64,000 nt of DNA, from assembly GCF_029961025.1 (NCBI RefSeq), contig NZ_JASBVP010000007.1:372001-436000 (forward strand). The letters run 5' to 3'. The DNA comes from Mycobacterium sp. GTDB taxonomy: Bacteria; Actinomycetota; Actinomycetes; Mycobacteriales; Mycobacteriaceae. A program made the translations under genes and the position numbers. Under the pieces are notes generated by a model. The model saw only the letters and a list, made by a program, of their open reading frames with translations, ran no database searches and was not told the origin of the DNA. Positions 39,141 through 50,109 of the stretch are shown here, in pieces. Each line of letters opens with the position of its first letter. Position 1 is the stretch's first letter.

Positions 39141-39391
39141 CCGCGCAGCCGGGCCAGCTTGGCCTCGATCTCGCGGGCGGTGGGGTTGGTCAACGTCGAC
39201 CCGTCGGCGAACCGCACCGTCGGGACCGTGCGGTTTCCGGCGTTGACCGAGCCGACGAATTCTGCTGCGGCGGTGTCCTTTTCGATGTCGATCTCGTCGA
39301 AGGGGATTCCGGCGGCTTTCAAGCTCGTTTTCAGCCGTTTGCAGTAGCCACACCACGATGTGGTGTAGACGGTAACGACAGCCTCGGTCAT
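39137..39391 (-). CDS. mrx1: Mycoredoxin-1
   Basis: Mycoredoxin-1 reduces mycothiol-protein mixed disulfides. The 84-residue thioredoxin-fold protein has the CGYC active site ([11 protein letters not shown]) and the cis-Pro region [10 protein letters not shown]. It matches Rv3198A in length when started at ATG 39391; a GTG one codon upstream is also open. It lies between nudC and uvrD2 and faces nudC, with a 4-bp overlap of the two gene ends. Confidence 0.94.
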   Translation of the reverse strand: MTEAVVTVYTTSWCGYCKRLKTSLKAAGIPFDEIDIEKDTAAAEFVGSVNAGNRTVPTVRFADGSTLTNPTAREIEAKLARLRG

Positions 39392-39456
39392 CACGAGACA
39401 CCCTAAGCCACGCTCACCGAACCCTTACCCGCGGGCTGTCGGCTCCGGCTGCCAAG

Positions 39457-41619
39457 ATGGACGTCATGCCGGTGACCGCAAACCCCGTGCTGGCCGGCTT
39501 GGATGACGGGCAGCTCGAAGCGGTGCTGGCGCCTCGCGGACCGGTCTGTGTGCTGGCAGGGGCCGGAACGGGCAAGACCCGCACCATCACCCATCGGATC
39601 GCCCAGCTCGTCGCCGGCGGCCACATCGCCGCCCACCAAGTGCTCGCGGTGACGTTCACCCAGCGTGCGGCCGGTGAGATGCGCCTGCGGCTGCGCTCAC
39701 TCGAGGCCGCCGTGGGCCGCAGCTGCGGTCTTGGCGCGGTGCAGGCTTTGACGTTTCACGCGGCCGCCCACCGCCAGCTGCGCTACTTCTGGCCACGGCT
39801 GGTCGGAGATATCCGCTGGCAACTGCTGGAGAGCAAGTTCGCCGTCGTCGCGCGGGCCGCCAACCGGGCGGGGCTACGCCTGGGCACCGACGAGGTCCGG
39901 GATGTGGCCTCGGAAATCGAGTGGGCCAAGGCGTCACTGATCGGCCCGGAGCAGTACCGGGCCGCCGCGGCGGCCGCGGGCCGGGCGTCATCGCTGGACG
40001 CCGCACGGCTCGCCGACGTCTACTCGGCGTACGAAACGCTGAAGACCCGCGGTGACGGCGTCGTGCTGCTGGACTTCGACGACTTGTTGCTGCACACCGC
40101 GGCCGCCCTCGAAACCGACCCCGGTGTCGCCCAGGAGTTTCGCGACCGGTATCGCTGTTTCGTCGTCGACGAGTACCAAGACGTCACCCCGCTGCAGCAG
40201 CGGGTGCTGTCGGCTTGGCTGGGCGACCGTGACGACCTCACCGTGGTTGGCGATGCCCACCAGACCATCTACTCATTCGCCGGCGCGTCGCCGCGGTTCC
40301 TGCTCGACTTCGGCCAACGGTTTCCCGAGGCCACCGTGGTGCGCCTGGAGCGGGATTATCGCTCCACCCCGCAGGTGGTGGCGCTGGCCAATCGGGTAGT
40401 CGCCGCCGCCCGCGGCCGGATGGCGGGCAGCAGGCTTCACCTGTCGGGTCAGCGTGCCGGCGGCCCGGCCCCGTCCTTCCGCGAGTATCCGGACGAGGTC
40501 GCCGAGGCCGCCGCGGTGGCCGCCTCGATCAAGGAGCTCATCGACGCGGGCACTCCGCCGGCAGAGATCGCGGTGCTCTACCGGATCAATGCCCAGTCCG
40601 AGGTCTACGAGGAGGCGCTGACCGAGGCGGGTATCGGCTACCAGGTGCGTGGCGGCGAGGGGTTTTTCAGCCGTCAGGAGATCCGGCAGGCGCTGCTGGC
40701 TTTGCACCGTGCCTCGCAGCGCAGCGGCGACCGGGGCGTCGACGCCGACCTGCCCGCCATGGTGCGCCGGACGCTTGAACCCCTGGGGCTGACGGCGCAG
40801 CAGCCCGCCGGCGTTCGGGCCCGGGAGCGCTGGGAGGCGCTGAGCGCACTGGCCCGGATGGTCGACGACGAGGCTGCCGAACACCCGCAGCTCGACCTGG
40901 CGGGGCTGGTGGCCGGGCTGCGCGCCCGCGCCGACGCCCGACACCCGCCGGTGGCGGCGGGTGTCACGCTGGCTTCCCTGCACGCGGCCAAGGGGCTCGA
41001 GTGGGACGCGGTGTTTCTGGTCGGGTTGGCCGACGGCACCCTGCCGATCTCGCACGCGGTGGCTCACGGCGCCGCCAGCGACGCCGTCGAGGAGGAACGC
41101 CGACTGCTCTACGTCGGGATCACCAGGGCGCGTGTGCATTTAGCGCTCAGCTGGGCGCTGTCCCGTACCCCCGGCGGACGGCAGGCCCGCAAGCCGTCGC
41201 GGTTCCTCAACGGGATCGCCCCCCAGCCCCACCCCGGCCGGGTAGCGCCCCGGCCGGGTCGCGGCCGGGGTGCCAGCACACGCTGCCGGATCTGTGACAA
41301 GACGCTCGACACGCCGGCTTCCGTCCTGCTCCGGCGGTGTGAGACCTGTGCCGCCGACATCGATGAGACGTTGCTGCGCCAGCTCAAGGAATGGCGGCTG
41401 CGCACCGCGAGACAGCAGAACGTGCCGGCTTATGCCGTTTTCACCGATACCACGCTGACCGCGCTCGCCGAACTGCGGCCCACCGACGAGACCGCCCTGA
41501 TCGCGGTTCCCGGGATCGGCGCGCACAAGCTGCACCGGTACGGGTCGGCGGTGTTGCGGCTCATTCGGGACCGGTGTCACCCCACGGCGACGCACCGGCC
41601 CGGACCACGCCCGGAGTGA
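39457..41619 (+). CDS. uvrD2: ATP-dependent DNA helicase UvrD2
   Basis: UvrD2 is an essential superfamily 1 helicase. The 720-residue protein has P-loop [44 protein letters not shown] and the [11 protein letters not shown] motif. A four-Cys zinc module follows ([22 protein letters not shown]), then a C-terminal HRDC domain (YAVFTDTTL...[10 protein letters not shown]). This architecture is that of Rv3198c (700 residues). ATG 39457 and ATG 39466 are both possible. The next gene in most mycobacteria, whiB7, is absent: only 37 bp separate this stop from the convergent ABC1 kinase gene. Confidence 0.94.
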   Translation: MDVMPVTANPVLAGLDDGQLEAVLAPRGPVCVLAGAGTGKTRTITHRIAQLVAGGHIAAHQVLAVTFTQRAAGEMRLRLRSLEAAVGRSCGLGAVQALTFHAAAHRQLRYFWPRLVGDIRWQLLESKFAVVARAANRAGLRLGTDEVRDVASEIEWAKASLIGPEQYRAAAAAAGRASSLDAARLADVYSAYETLKTRGDGVVLLDFDDLLLHTAAALETDPGVAQEFRDRYRCFVVDEYQDVTPLQQRVLSAWLGDRDDLTVVGDAHQTIYSFAGASPRFLLDFGQRFPEATVVRLERDYRSTPQVVALANRVVAAARGRMAGSRLHLSGQRAGGPAPSFREYPDEVAEAAAVAASIKELIDAGTPPAEIAVLYRINAQSEVYEEALTEAGIGYQVRGGEGFFSRQEIRQALLALHRASQRSGDRGVDADLPAMVRRTLEPLGLTAQQPAGVRARERWEALSALARMVDDEAAEHPQLDLAGLVAGLRARADARHPPVAAGVTLASLHAAKGLEWDAVFLVGLADGTLPISHAVAHGAASDAVEEERRLLYVGITRARVHLALSWALSRTPGGRQARKPSRFLNGIAPQPHPGRVAPRPGRGRGASTRCRICDKTLDTPASVLLRRCETCAADIDETLLRQLKEWRLRTARQQNVPAYAVFTDTTLTALAELRPTDETALIAVPGIGAHKLHRYGSAVLRLIRDRCHPTATHRPGPRPE

Positions 41620-41656
41620 TCGCGCGCGGTGCCGACGGCCGGTTCAGGCGACGATT

Positions 41657-42985
41657 TCAGACGACAATGGCGTCGGGCTCGGCGAAACCCGGGACCAGCT
41701 CCTCCGACAGGGCCTTGATCGGAACGTGCGCGTCCAGCTGGCAGAGAATCGCCCCCACCGACGCGATCACCCGCAACGGGATCGCCAGCTTGGCCGGTAA
41801 GTCCAGCCGCCGCGCCGTCCTGATCTGCGCCACCGACCGGTCGAGGTGGCGCGTGGTGATCCGCTGCAGCCAGGCGCGGGTGTAGTGGAAGACCTCCACC
41901 TCGATCGGCTCGACATACTGGCGCAGCATCTCGTCGATCTCGCGCACCGAGACCTGCTGACCCTTTTGGATGAAGCCGGCTTTTTCCATCGTCGGCAGCA
42001 GCAAATCGTAGTTTTTGTCGCGGGCCAACCGGATTGTCATCCCCAACTCCACCGGGAATCCGCCGGGCAACGGCGCGACCGCGCCGAAGTCGATGACGCC
42101 CATCCGGCCGTCGGGCATCAGCATGAAATTGCCGGGGTGCGCGTCGCCGTGCATCATCTCCAGTCGGCGTGGCGCGTCGAAGGTGAGCTCGGCCAGCCGG
42201 GTGCCCATCAGATCACGCTGTTCGGTGGTCCCGTTGCGGATGATCTCCGACATCGGCACACCCTCGATCCACTCCTGGATGACGACTTTCGGAGCGCTCG
42301 CCACGACGTGCGGGACGAGGAAGTGCGGGTGGTTGTCATAGGCCTTGGCGAAGGCGCGCTGGTTGTCGGCCTCCAGCCGGTAGTCGAGCTCCATCTCGGT
42401 GCGTTCGATCAGCTCGTCGACCACGGCCTGCACGTCGGCGCCCGGCACCAGTTGCTTGAGGACGCCGACCATGCGCTGCATCGTTTTCAGGTCTGCGCGC
42501 AGCGCCTCGTCGGCGCCCGGGTACTGAATCTTGACGGCCACCTCACGACCGTTCGACCACACCGCTTTGTGCACCTGCCCCAGGCTGGCCGAGGCCCTCG
42601 GGGTGTCGTCGAACGAGGCGAACCGGTCCCGCCATCTGGTGCCCAACTGGGCGTCGAGCACCCGGTGCACCTTGTGCGCAGGCAACGGCGGGGCGTCCTT
42701 TTGCAGCTTGGTCAGTGCTTCCCGGTAGGGCTGGCCGTACTCCTCGGGGATGGCGGCTTCCACCACCGAAAGCGCCTGCCCGACCTTCATCGCGCCGCCT
42801 TTGAGCTCACCGAGCACGGTAAAGAGCTGGTCGGCCGCCTTCTGCATCAGCTCAGCGGTCACCTCGTCCCGCGACTTGCCGGTAAGCCGTTTGCCAAACC
42901 CGAGCGCCGCCCGGCCCGCGATGCCTACCGGCAGGCTGGCAAGCTTCGCGTTGCGAGCCGCGCGCCCGCGTTTGATGTCCGTCAC
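41657..42985 (-). CDS. ABC1/UbiB-family atypical kinase (Rv3197-like)
   Basis: This member of the ABC1/UbiB protein-kinase-like family has about 442 residues. It shows the KxGQ motif (KGGAMKVGQALS), the Ala-rich loop ASLGQVH, VAVKIQYPG, the catalytic HGDAHPGNF and DFG. UbiB-type proteins support lipid quinone or isoprenoid metabolism; the mycobacterial substrate is not known. GTG 42985 (VTDIKRGRAARNAKL) fits the M. tuberculosis start; an open ATG at 43003 adds six residues. In M. tuberculosis the gene is convergent with whiB7, which is missing here. Confidence 0.9.
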   Translation of the reverse strand: MTDIKRGRAARNAKLASLPVGIAGRAALGFGKRLTGKSRDEVTAELMQKAADQLFTVLGELKGGAMKVGQALSVVEAAIPEEYGQPYREALTKLQKDAPPLPAHKVHRVLDAQLGTRWRDRFASFDDTPRASASLGQVHKAVWSNGREVAVKIQYPGADEALRADLKTMQRMVGVLKQLVPGADVQAVVDELIERTEMELDYRLEADNQRAFAKAYDNHPHFLVPHVVASAPKVVIQEWIEGVPMSEIIRNGTTEQRDLMGTRLAELTFDAPRRLEMMHGDAHPGNFMLMPDGRMGVIDFGAVAPLPGGFPVELGMTIRLARDKNYDLLLPTMEKAGFIQKGQQVSVREIDEMLRQYVEPIEVEVFHYTRAWLQRITTRHLDRSVAQIRTARRLDLPAKLAIPLRVIASVGAILCQLDAHVPIKALSEELVPGFAEPDAIVV

Positions 42986-43043
42986 ATACCCATCATCCAT
43001 CACGGCTGGGCGGCCGCCCGCATCAAGCTGGCAACACGGGATG

Positions 43044-43901
43044 TCAACACCGGCACAGTGGGTGCCGGGTCCATTGCCGGGCGCGGATCGTGCCGGCGTG
43101 GAGATCGAACTCCAGGGTGGCGTTCAACGCCGCCGGCGGCCCCGGATCGGGTGTCATCGCCCGCCCCTGCACCACCCCGATCACGCGGTTGATTTGGCTC
43201 AGCGCTAGCGCCGCGGTCCCCAGCAGGGTGGCGTGATCGGCCGTCCCCACGGTGTCTCGCAGCTGGGCGGCGACCACCGGCCACGCCGCATCGCGGTCGC
43301 GACGGTGCAAATCCGCACACCCGAGACAGCTCGTCACCCCCGGGATGACCAGCGGACCTACCAACCCGGTTCCGTCGCGCACCCGCACCGGGAGGTGCGC
43401 AATCCCCGCTTTGTGCAGATCACGGACGACCCGCGGATCGGCGATCAAGTAATCCGACAGCACCACTAAATCCGCCGCACCGGCGGATGCCGCGGCATGG
43501 GGCTGGTAGCTCTGGCCGATCCGGGCTCCCGAGCAGCGCAGCGCCTGCATCAGCAGCTCCGCCAGCGGTCCGCGGCCGTGCACCCGGATCGCCGCCGACC
43601 GCCCACGGCGCCGCTGCGGGCCACTGGTCGCGACACCGGCGTCGACCAGTTGCGAGACCAGGCCGCAGACCGCCCGCTCGTCGATCACCCCGTGATGGGC
43701 GGCCCGGCGCGCCAGCTCGGTAATCGATGCCGGGGTACGCATGGAACGCAGCAGCGCGGCCAACTCGCCCGCCGTCAGCCCGGAAGGCGGATGGATCAGC
43801 ACGGCCCGGCGGGGATCCCAGCCCACCTGCACCGCACCGGTGGGGCGAAGTAACACCGGCAGAGTCGGGTCGAGCGCGTAGCGCCGGACGGTCGGTGACA
43901 T
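43044..43901 (-). CDS. TOMM cyclodehydratase-like / ocin-ThiF-like protein (Rv3196-like)
   Basis: The 285-residue protein starts at ATG 43901; a TTG at 43940 would give 298. The N-terminal half resembles a peptide-binding winged-helix region. The C-terminal half has the family signature GVTSCLGCADLHRRDRDAAWP, with a CxxC pair and the LHRxxxDxxWP motif of E1-like cyclodehydratase partners, and a final CRC. No precursor peptide gene is adjacent. A role in peptide modification is inferred from the family only. Confidence 0.8.
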   Translation of the reverse strand: MSPTVRRYALDPTLPVLLRPTGAVQVGWDPRRAVLIHPPSGLTAGELAALLRSMRTPASITELARRAAHHGVIDERAVCGLVSQLVDAGVATSGPQRRRGRSAAIRVHGRGPLAELLMQALRCSGARIGQSYQPHAAASAGAADLVVLSDYLIADPRVVRDLHKAGIAHLPVRVRDGTGLVGPLVIPGVTSCLGCADLHRRDRDAAWPVVAAQLRDTVGTADHATLLGTAALALSQINRVIGVVQGRAMTPDPGPPAALNATLEFDLHAGTIRARQWTRHPLCRC

Positions 43902-43955
43902 GTGTGGACTGTGCCACGTGGGTGCCTCCGCCGGCTTCAATTATCCACAGCGTCG

Positions 43956-45311
43956 CTAGCTCTCCGGGGAGTCCGCGTCATCGCCGAGGTCGCCCTGGAC
44001 CTCGGAGCCCTTTTCGAATTCGGCGAGGGCCTCGTCGATACCGCTGGTGTCACCGCCGATGACTCGGTCGATAAAGGCGGCGGGCTCGTCGAGATCCGCC
44101 GACTCGGGCAGCAGATCCGGGTGCTGCCACACGGCGTCCCGGGCGTCCACGCCGGCGGCTTGCGTCAGGCGTTCCCACAGCACCGCGGCCTCCCCCAGTT
44201 TGCGGGGACGCAGCTCCAGCCCGACCAGTGTGGCGAACGTCTGCTCGGCCGGACCACCCGTGGCCCGGCGTCGGCGCAGCGTCTCGGCCAGCGCGGCGGC
44301 ACCGGGAATCCGGTCGTCCAGCGCCGCGGCCACCACGGTTCGCACCCAGCCCTCGATCAGGGCCAGCAGCGTCTCCAGCCGCTCTAGCGCGTGCATCTGT
44401 TCCGGGGTCGCCTGGGGCTCGAACACCCCTTGGCTCAGCAGTTGTTCCACGGCGGTGGGATCGCTCAGCGAGGCCGGGTTGAACTCACGCGCCAGGTCCT
44501 CGATGCCGGCCATGTCGATCTTCATGCCCCTGGCGTAGGCCTCGATCGCACCCAGCAGCTGGCTGGACAGCCAGGGTACGTGGCTGAACAGCCGGTGGTG
44601 CGCGGCCTCGCGGGCCGCCAGGAAAGTCAGGATCTCGCCGCGCGGCTGCTGCAGGCCGGTGGCGAACGATTCGATGGCCTCAGGCAGCAGCGCGGCCACC
44701 CCCTTGGGCCCCAGGGGCAGACCGATGTCGGTCGAGGTGAGCACTTCGCGAGACAGCCGCGCCAGGGCCTGGCCGAGCTGCGAACCGAAGGCCACGCCCC
44801 CCATCTGCGACATCATCGCCACCAGCGGGCCGGCCATGTTCTTGGCCTCCTCGGGCAGCGCTGCCGCCCACACCGTGGCGATCTGGTTAGCCATCGGATC
44901 GCACAGCCGCTTCCATGTCGCCAGGGTGTTGTCGACCCAGTCGGTGGGGGTCCAGGCGACGGCTTTGGTGGTGCCCGCGGGCAGCGAGGTCACCCCGTCC
45001 AACCAGGTCTCGGCAAGGTGCACCGCGTCGGCGACCGCCGAGTTGGTTGCCGCGGAGATCGGCGTGACGAACCCGATCGAACTGGACGCCACCTGCCGAG
45101 CCAACTCGTAGTTGACCGGACCGGAAGACTTGCCGGCCACCACGGTGCTGGCACCGCTGAACATCTGACCCAGGCGGGTAAAGATCTGGCCCAGATCGGC
45201 CATGTTGAACTCGCCGCCGAAACCGAACGGGCCGGAGCCAGGCTCGTTGTCTCCGGGCTTGTCGCGCTCGGGATCGTCTCCGCCGGAGAAGCCGAAAGGC
45301 AGCTCAGCCAT
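43956..45311 (-). CDS. DUF2342/TIGR03624 zinc-protease-like hydrolase family protein (Rv3195-like)
   Basis: This 451-residue cytosolic protein has a Gly/Pro-rich N-terminus (PFGFSGGDD...GPFGFGGEF), a helical body, and the segment REAAHHRLFSHVPWLSSQLL that marks the family, followed by EDLAREFNPASLSD. It is related to Rv3195 (472 residues). The family is annotated as putative hydrolase or zincin-like; an activity is not established. ATG 45311 (MAELPFGF) is chosen; a start at 45332 would add seven residues. It diverges from the PDZ-Lon protease gene over about 200 bp. Confidence 0.85.
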   Translation of the reverse strand: MAELPFGFSGGDDPERDKPGDNEPGSGPFGFGGEFNMADLGQIFTRLGQMFSGASTVVAGKSSGPVNYELARQVASSSIGFVTPISAATNSAVADAVHLAETWLDGVTSLPAGTTKAVAWTPTDWVDNTLATWKRLCDPMANQIATVWAAALPEEAKNMAGPLVAMMSQMGGVAFGSQLGQALARLSREVLTSTDIGLPLGPKGVAALLPEAIESFATGLQQPRGEILTFLAAREAAHHRLFSHVPWLSSQLLGAIEAYARGMKIDMAGIEDLAREFNPASLSDPTAVEQLLSQGVFEPQATPEQMHALERLETLLALIEGWVRTVVAAALDDRIPGAAALAETLRRRRATGGPAEQTFATLVGLELRPRKLGEAAVLWERLTQAAGVDARDAVWQHPDLLPESADLDEPAAFIDRVIGGDTSGIDEALAEFEKGSEVQGDLGDDADSPES

Positions 45312-45508
45312 ACCATCAACGGTACTCACCAAGAAGGCAGAACGCGCTATCCACGCTCATGCCGTTAGTGAACGGGTTCCCGGGATTGCGGGTGCCGGGA
45401 AACGCCACCCGGGGCGGCCGGGCAATGCGGGTCCGGCGGCGATGACGTGCCCGGCGCCACCGTCGACGAGCCAGCCCGGCGATGTCGTCGCCGTCTAATG
45501 TTGGCGGC

Positions 45509-46531
45509 GTGAACAGGCGGAGTCTGACGTTGACGGTGGCGCTGGTGCCGATCGTGCTCTTCGGGGTGCTGTTCGCGGTGGTGACCGTGCCGTTTGTGTC
45601 GTTGGGTCCCGGCCCGACGTTCGACACCCTCGGCACGGTCGACGGCAAGCAGGTGGTCGACATCAAGGGAATCCAGACCCATCCGACGTCGGGCCACCTG
45701 GACATGACGACGGTGTCGCAGCGCGACGGCCTGACCCTCGGTGAGGCCCTCACCTTATGGCTGTCGGGGAATGAACAGCTGATACCGCGCGACCTGGTGT
45801 ATCCGCCCGGTCAGTCGAGGGAAGAGGTCGATAAGGCCAACAACGCCGAATTCAAGCAGTCCGAGAACAACGCGGAGTACGCCGCGCTGGGCTACCTCAA
45901 ATACCCTAAAGCCGTCACCGTCGCGGCGGTCAACAACCCCGGGCCGTCGGCGGGCAAGCTGCAGGCCGGTGATGCCGTGGACGCGGTCGACGGCACCCCG
46001 GTCGCCACCGTGGGCCAGTTCACGTCGCTGTTGAAAAACACCCGGCCGGGCCAGCAGCTGGCGATCGCCTACCGCCGCAAGAACGCCCCGCCGGGTATTG
46101 CACGGATCACGCTGGGAGCCAACAAAGATCGCGACTATGGCTTTTTGGGTATCGCGGTTCTGGATGCGCCGTGGGCGCCGTTCGTCATCGACTTTAACCT
46201 CGCCAACGTCGGCGGGCCGTCGGCCGGATTGATGTTCAGCCTGGCGGTTGTCGACAAACTCACCACCGGTGATTTGGTCGGGTCGAAGGTCGTCGCGGGC
46301 ACCGGGACGATCAGCGCCGACGGCAAGGTGGGCCCCATCGGCGGCGTGGGCCACAAGATGGTCGCCGCCCGCGCGGCCGGGGCGACGGCGTTTTTGGTGC
46401 CCGCCAAAAACTGCTATGAGGCCAGCGTCGACCGGCTACCGGGCCTGCAGTTGATCAAGGTCGACAGCCTCGGTCAGGCGGTGGCCGCACTGCACACCTT
46501 GACCACGGGCGGCCAACCCCCGGGCTGCTAG
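45509..46531 (+). CDS. PDZ and Lon-type (S16) serine protease, membrane-anchored (Rv3194c/YlbL-like)
   Basis: The 340-residue protein has one N-terminal membrane segment (TVALVPIVLFGVLFAVVTV), a PDZ domain (AGDAVDAVDGTPVATVGQF), and a C-terminal Lon proteolytic domain. The Ser/Lys dyad is expected in GGPSAGLMFSLA (Ser) and GHKMVAARAAGA (Lys). No AAA domain is present. The length is identical to Rv3194c from GTG 45509. It is likely an envelope-facing protease, cotranscribed with the UPF0182 gene 143 bp downstream. Confidence 0.9.
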   Translation: MNRRSLTLTVALVPIVLFGVLFAVVTVPFVSLGPGPTFDTLGTVDGKQVVDIKGIQTHPTSGHLDMTTVSQRDGLTLGEALTLWLSGNEQLIPRDLVYPPGQSREEVDKANNAEFKQSENNAEYAALGYLKYPKAVTVAAVNNPGPSAGKLQAGDAVDAVDGTPVATVGQFTSLLKNTRPGQQLAIAYRRKNAPPGIARITLGANKDRDYGFLGIAVLDAPWAPFVIDFNLANVGGPSAGLMFSLAVVDKLTTGDLVGSKVVAGTGTISADGKVGPIGGVGHKMVAARAAGATAFLVPAKNCYEASVDRLPGLQLIKVDSLGQAVAALHTLTTGGQPPGC

Positions 46532-46674
46532 ACCGCGGCAGCCGCCGGGGACATGCAGGACGCAGATCCGCCGACGGGATGCGTACAGTGGTGACCGTCG
46601 ATAACAGAAGTCCCGGAAACGTCCATAGAACGCCGACGGCACCATCGATGATTGTGAAGCAGGGAGTATAGCCA

Positions 46675-49656
46675 GTGGGCATGCGGCCGGCCGCCAGGAT
46701 GCCGAAGCTTACCCGGCGCAGCCGGATTCTTGTCAGTGTTGCGCTGGTGGCGCTGGTGCTGCTACTCGCAGGACCACGGTTGATCGACGGTTACGTCGAC
46801 TGGCTATGGTTCGGTGAACTCGGCTACCGCTCGGTGTTCGTCACCGTTTTGCTTACTCGCCTGGTGGTGTTTCTGGTCGTCGGATTGGCGGTCGGCGGCA
46901 TCGTATTCGGTGGGATGGCAATGGCATACCACACCCGCCCGGTGTTCGTCCCCGGAAACGGCAACGATCCGGTGGCGCAGTATCGGGCCGTCGTGATGTC
47001 GCGGCTGCGGCTGGTGGGATTCGGAATACCGGCGGTGATCGGCCTGTTGTCCGGTGTCATCGCCCAGACCTATTGGGCGCGGATTCAGCTGTTTTTGCAC
47101 GGCGGCGACTTTAAGATCCGCGATCCGCAGTTCGGCAAGGACCTGGGCTTTTACGCATTCGAGCTGCCGTTCTACCGACTGGTACTCAGCTATCTGTTCG
47201 TGGCACTGTTCCTGGCACTGATTGCGAATCTGCTGGCGCACTACGTCTTTGGTGGAATCCGCCTATCCGGGCGTACCGGTATGCTGACCCGATCGGCGCG
47301 CATCCAGTTAATGAGCCTGCTCGGCGCGCTGGTGCTGCTCAAGGCGGTCGCCTACTGGCTGGACCGCTACGAGCTGCTTTCGCACTCCCGCAACGGCAAG
47401 CCGTTCACCGGCGCCGGCTATACCGACATCAACGCCGTACTGCCCGCTAAGCTGATCATGGTGGCGATCGCGCTGATCTGTGCGGTCGCCGTATTCGCTG
47501 CAATCGCATGGCGGGACTTGCGGATTCCTGCTATCGGCCTGGTCCTGCTACTGCTGTCCTCGCTGATCGTCGGCGCCGTCTGGCCGCTGATCGTGGAGCA
47601 GATCAGCGTCAAACCCAACGCCGCGCAGAAGGAAAGCGAATACATCAGCCGAAGTATCACCGCTACCCGCCAGGCGTACGGGCTGACCGCCGACGTGGTG
47701 AGCTACCGCAATTACAGTGGTGACGCGCAGGCAACCGCGCAGCAGGTCGCCGCCGACCGCGCCACCACCTCCAACATCCGGCTGCTGGACCCGACCATCG
47801 TCAGCCCGGCGTTCACCCAGTTCGAGCAGGGCAAAAACTTCTACTATTTCCCCGACCAGCTGTCCATCGACCGCTACCGCGACCGCGATGGCCACCTGCG
47901 CGACTACGTCGTGGCCGCCCGCGAACTCAACCCCGACCGGCTGATCGACAACCAGCGTGACTGGATCAACCGCCACACCGTATACACCCACGGCAACGGG
48001 TTCATCGCGTCACCGGCGAACACCGTGCGGGGTATCGCCAACGACCCGAACCAGAACGGCGGTTACCCCGAGTTTTTGGTCAACGTGGTCGGCGCCAACG
48101 GGAGTGTGATCTCCGACGGCCCGGCGCGGCTGGACCAGCCGCGCATCTACTTCGGGCCGGTAATCTCCAACACCCCTGCGGATTACGCGATCGTCGGAAA
48201 GAACGGCCCCGACCGCGAATACGACTACGAAACCAACACCGAAACCAAGAACTACACCTATGCTGGCAAGGGCGGCGTCCCGATCGGGGACTGGTTGTCG
48301 CGCAGCGTGTTCGCTGCCAAATTCGCCGAGCGCAATTTCTTGTTCTCCAACGTGATCGGGGCCAACAGCAAGATCTTGTTCAACCGGGATCCAGCGCGGC
48401 GGGTGCAGGCGGTGGCGCCGTGGCTGACCACCGACAGCAGGGTATATCCCGCCGTCGTCAACAAGCGACTGGTGTGGATCATCGACGGTTACACCACACT
48501 CGACAACTATCCATACTCCGAGCTCACCTCGCTGTCGTTGGCCACCGCCGACTCCAACGAGGTGGCGCTCAACCAGCTGGCGCCCAACAAGCAGGTCTCC
48601 TATATCCGTAACTCGGTGAAGGCCACCGTCGACGCCTACGACGGAACCGTCACGCTGTATCAACAGGACGAAAACGACCCGGTGCTGAGGGCGTGGATGG
48701 AAGTATTCCCCGGGACCGTCAAGCCCAAAAGCGCGATCTCTCCCGACTTGGCCGAGCATCTGCGCTATCCCGAAGACCTGTTCAAGGTGCAGCGACTGCT
48801 GCTGGCCAAATACCACGTCAACGACCCCGTGACGTTCTTTTCCACATCGGATTTCTGGGATGTTCCGCTGGATCCGAACCCGACCGCCAGCAGCTATCAG
48901 CCGCCGTACTACATCGTGGCGAAAAACCTCGCCAAAGATGACGATTCGGCGTCATATCAGCTCACCAGCGCGATGAACCGGTTCAAGCGCGATTACCTGG
49001 CCGCCTATATCAGTGCCAGCTCGGATCCCGACACCTATGGCAAGATCACGGTGTTGACCATTCCGGGGCAGGTCAACGGGCCGAAACTGGCCAACAACGC
49101 GATCACCACCGACACCGCGGTGTCCCAAGATCTGGGGGTGATTGGGCGGGACAACCAGAACCGGATCCGGTGGGGCAACCTGCTCACGCTGCCGGTGGCC
49201 CACGGCGGGCTGCTCTACGTCGAACCCGTCTACGCATCCCCGGGCGCCAGCGACGCCGCGTCGTCCTACCCGCGCCTCATTCGGGTCGCGATGATGTACA
49301 ACGACAAGGTCGGCTACGGCCCCACGGTCAGCGACGCGCTCACCGGATTGTTTGGTCCCGGCGCCGGGGCCACCGCCGCGGGTATCGCGCCCACCGACAC
49401 CGGGGGGGCGACGAACCCGCCGTCGGGCGCTCCGCCACCGGCCACCGCATCGGGTGCCAAGCCGCCGGCCGCGGTGGTGCCGCCGTCGCCCAACGGGGAG
49501 GCTACGCTGTCCCCGGCCAAGGCCGCAGCCCTCAAGGAGATCCAGGCGGCGATCGGCGCGGCGCGCGAGGCCCAAAAGAAGGGTGACTTTGCCGCCTACG
49601 GGGCCGCCCTGGAGCGTCTCGACGACGCCATCAACAAGTTCAACAACGTCAAATAG
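46675..49656 (+). CDS. UPF0182 multi-pass membrane protein (Rv3193c-like)
   Basis: The 993-residue protein has an N-terminal third with about seven membrane helices (such as [49 protein letters not shown]). A large extracytoplasmic domain follows, and the end is a Pro/Ala-rich linker with a charged helix ([19 protein letters not shown]). Length matches Rv3193c (992 residues). Function is unknown. The gene's TAG lies in the first unit of an 11-bp tandem repeat. It is the last gene syntenic with the M. tuberculosis block. Confidence 0.93.
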   Translation: MGMRPAARMPKLTRRSRILVSVALVALVLLLAGPRLIDGYVDWLWFGELGYRSVFVTVLLTRLVVFLVVGLAVGGIVFGGMAMAYHTRPVFVPGNGNDPVAQYRAVVMSRLRLVGFGIPAVIGLLSGVIAQTYWARIQLFLHGGDFKIRDPQFGKDLGFYAFELPFYRLVLSYLFVALFLALIANLLAHYVFGGIRLSGRTGMLTRSARIQLMSLLGALVLLKAVAYWLDRYELLSHSRNGKPFTGAGYTDINAVLPAKLIMVAIALICAVAVFAAIAWRDLRIPAIGLVLLLLSSLIVGAVWPLIVEQISVKPNAAQKESEYISRSITATRQAYGLTADVVSYRNYSGDAQATAQQVAADRATTSNIRLLDPTIVSPAFTQFEQGKNFYYFPDQLSIDRYRDRDGHLRDYVVAARELNPDRLIDNQRDWINRHTVYTHGNGFIASPANTVRGIANDPNQNGGYPEFLVNVVGANGSVISDGPARLDQPRIYFGPVISNTPADYAIVGKNGPDREYDYETNTETKNYTYAGKGGVPIGDWLSRSVFAAKFAERNFLFSNVIGANSKILFNRDPARRVQAVAPWLTTDSRVYPAVVNKRLVWIIDGYTTLDNYPYSELTSLSLATADSNEVALNQLAPNKQVSYIRNSVKATVDAYDGTVTLYQQDENDPVLRAWMEVFPGTVKPKSAISPDLAEHLRYPEDLFKVQRLLLAKYHVNDPVTFFSTSDFWDVPLDPNPTASSYQPPYYIVAKNLAKDDDSASYQLTSAMNRFKRDYLAAYISASSDPDTYGKITVLTIPGQVNGPKLANNAITTDTAVSQDLGVIGRDNQNRIRWGNLLTLPVAHGGLLYVEPVYASPGASDAASSYPRLIRVAMMYNDKVGYGPTVSDALTGLFGPGAGATAAGIAPTDTGGATNPPSGAPPPATASGAKPPAAVVPPSPNGEATLSPAKAAALKEIQAAIGAAREAQKKGDFAAYGAALERLDDAINKFNNVK

Positions 49657-49691
49657 CCGTGAAATAGCCGTGAAATAGCCGTGAAATAGCC
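49651..49691. repeat. 11-bp tandem repeat (3.7 copies) at the UPF0182 stop codon
   Basis: AAATAGCCGTG units begin at 49651, 49662 and 49673, with a partial fourth at 49684. Each contains TAG; the first TAG is the gene's stop. The repeat lies between the gene and the tRNA promoter and could be variable in number. Confidence 0.9.
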
Positions 49692-49749
49692 TGGCCATCC
49701 GGGGGATTTGGCGGCCCCGCCGAGCGTTCGGTAACCTGGTGTTTACCGT

Positions 49750-49826
49750 CGCGGGGTGGAGCAGCTCGGTAGCTCGCTGGGCTCATAACCCAGAGGTCGC
49801 AGGTTCGAATCCTGTCCCCGCTACCA
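49750..49826 (+). tRNA. Initiator tRNA-fMet (CAT anticodon)
   Basis: The 77-base sequence starts CGCGGGG and ends CCCCGCT-A-CCA with CCA encoded. The first acceptor position is unpaired (C1 against U72), and the anticodon stem has three consecutive G:C pairs next to the CTCATAA loop. Both are hallmarks of initiator rather than elongator tRNA. The T-loop is TTCGAAT. A candidate promoter, TTGGCG (49708) and TAACCT (49732) 18 bp apart, lies just upstream. A strong terminator follows five bases after CCA. Confidence 0.95.
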
Positions 49827-49830
49827 GCGC

Positions 49831-49867
49831 AAACGGCCCCCGGGGAGGACTCTTCGGGGGCCGTTTT
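49831..49867 (+). terminator. Rho-independent terminator after tRNA-fMet
   Basis: AAACGGCCCCCG (49831-49842) pairs exactly with CGGGGGCCGTTT (49855-49866) across a 12-base loop, followed by a T run. This is a canonical intrinsic terminator. Confidence 0.9.
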
Positions 49868-50109
49868 ATAGCTGCCATCCGCCGGCACGGGCCGGCAGGT
49901 CGTCATCGGCGTAGCGAAGGCACGGTGTGCGAAGGGCGACGCGACCGGGTGCACCGTGGTGCCAGCAGCCGGCCGTTGTTCGTCACCGCGGCGGGCACAA
50001 GCGTGCTCGAGGCGGCCGAGATCGTTGGGGGTATGCATGATCGCTATCGCCTGCCCACGCTGCTGAGACGTGCCGACCAGCTGGCGCGTGGGCTGGCGCT
50101 GCCCGCTGG

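Noticed and set aside
49750..49826. Phage-type attachment site at the tRNA 3' end
   Set aside because: No second copy of the tRNA 3' sequence and no integrase were seen in the window.
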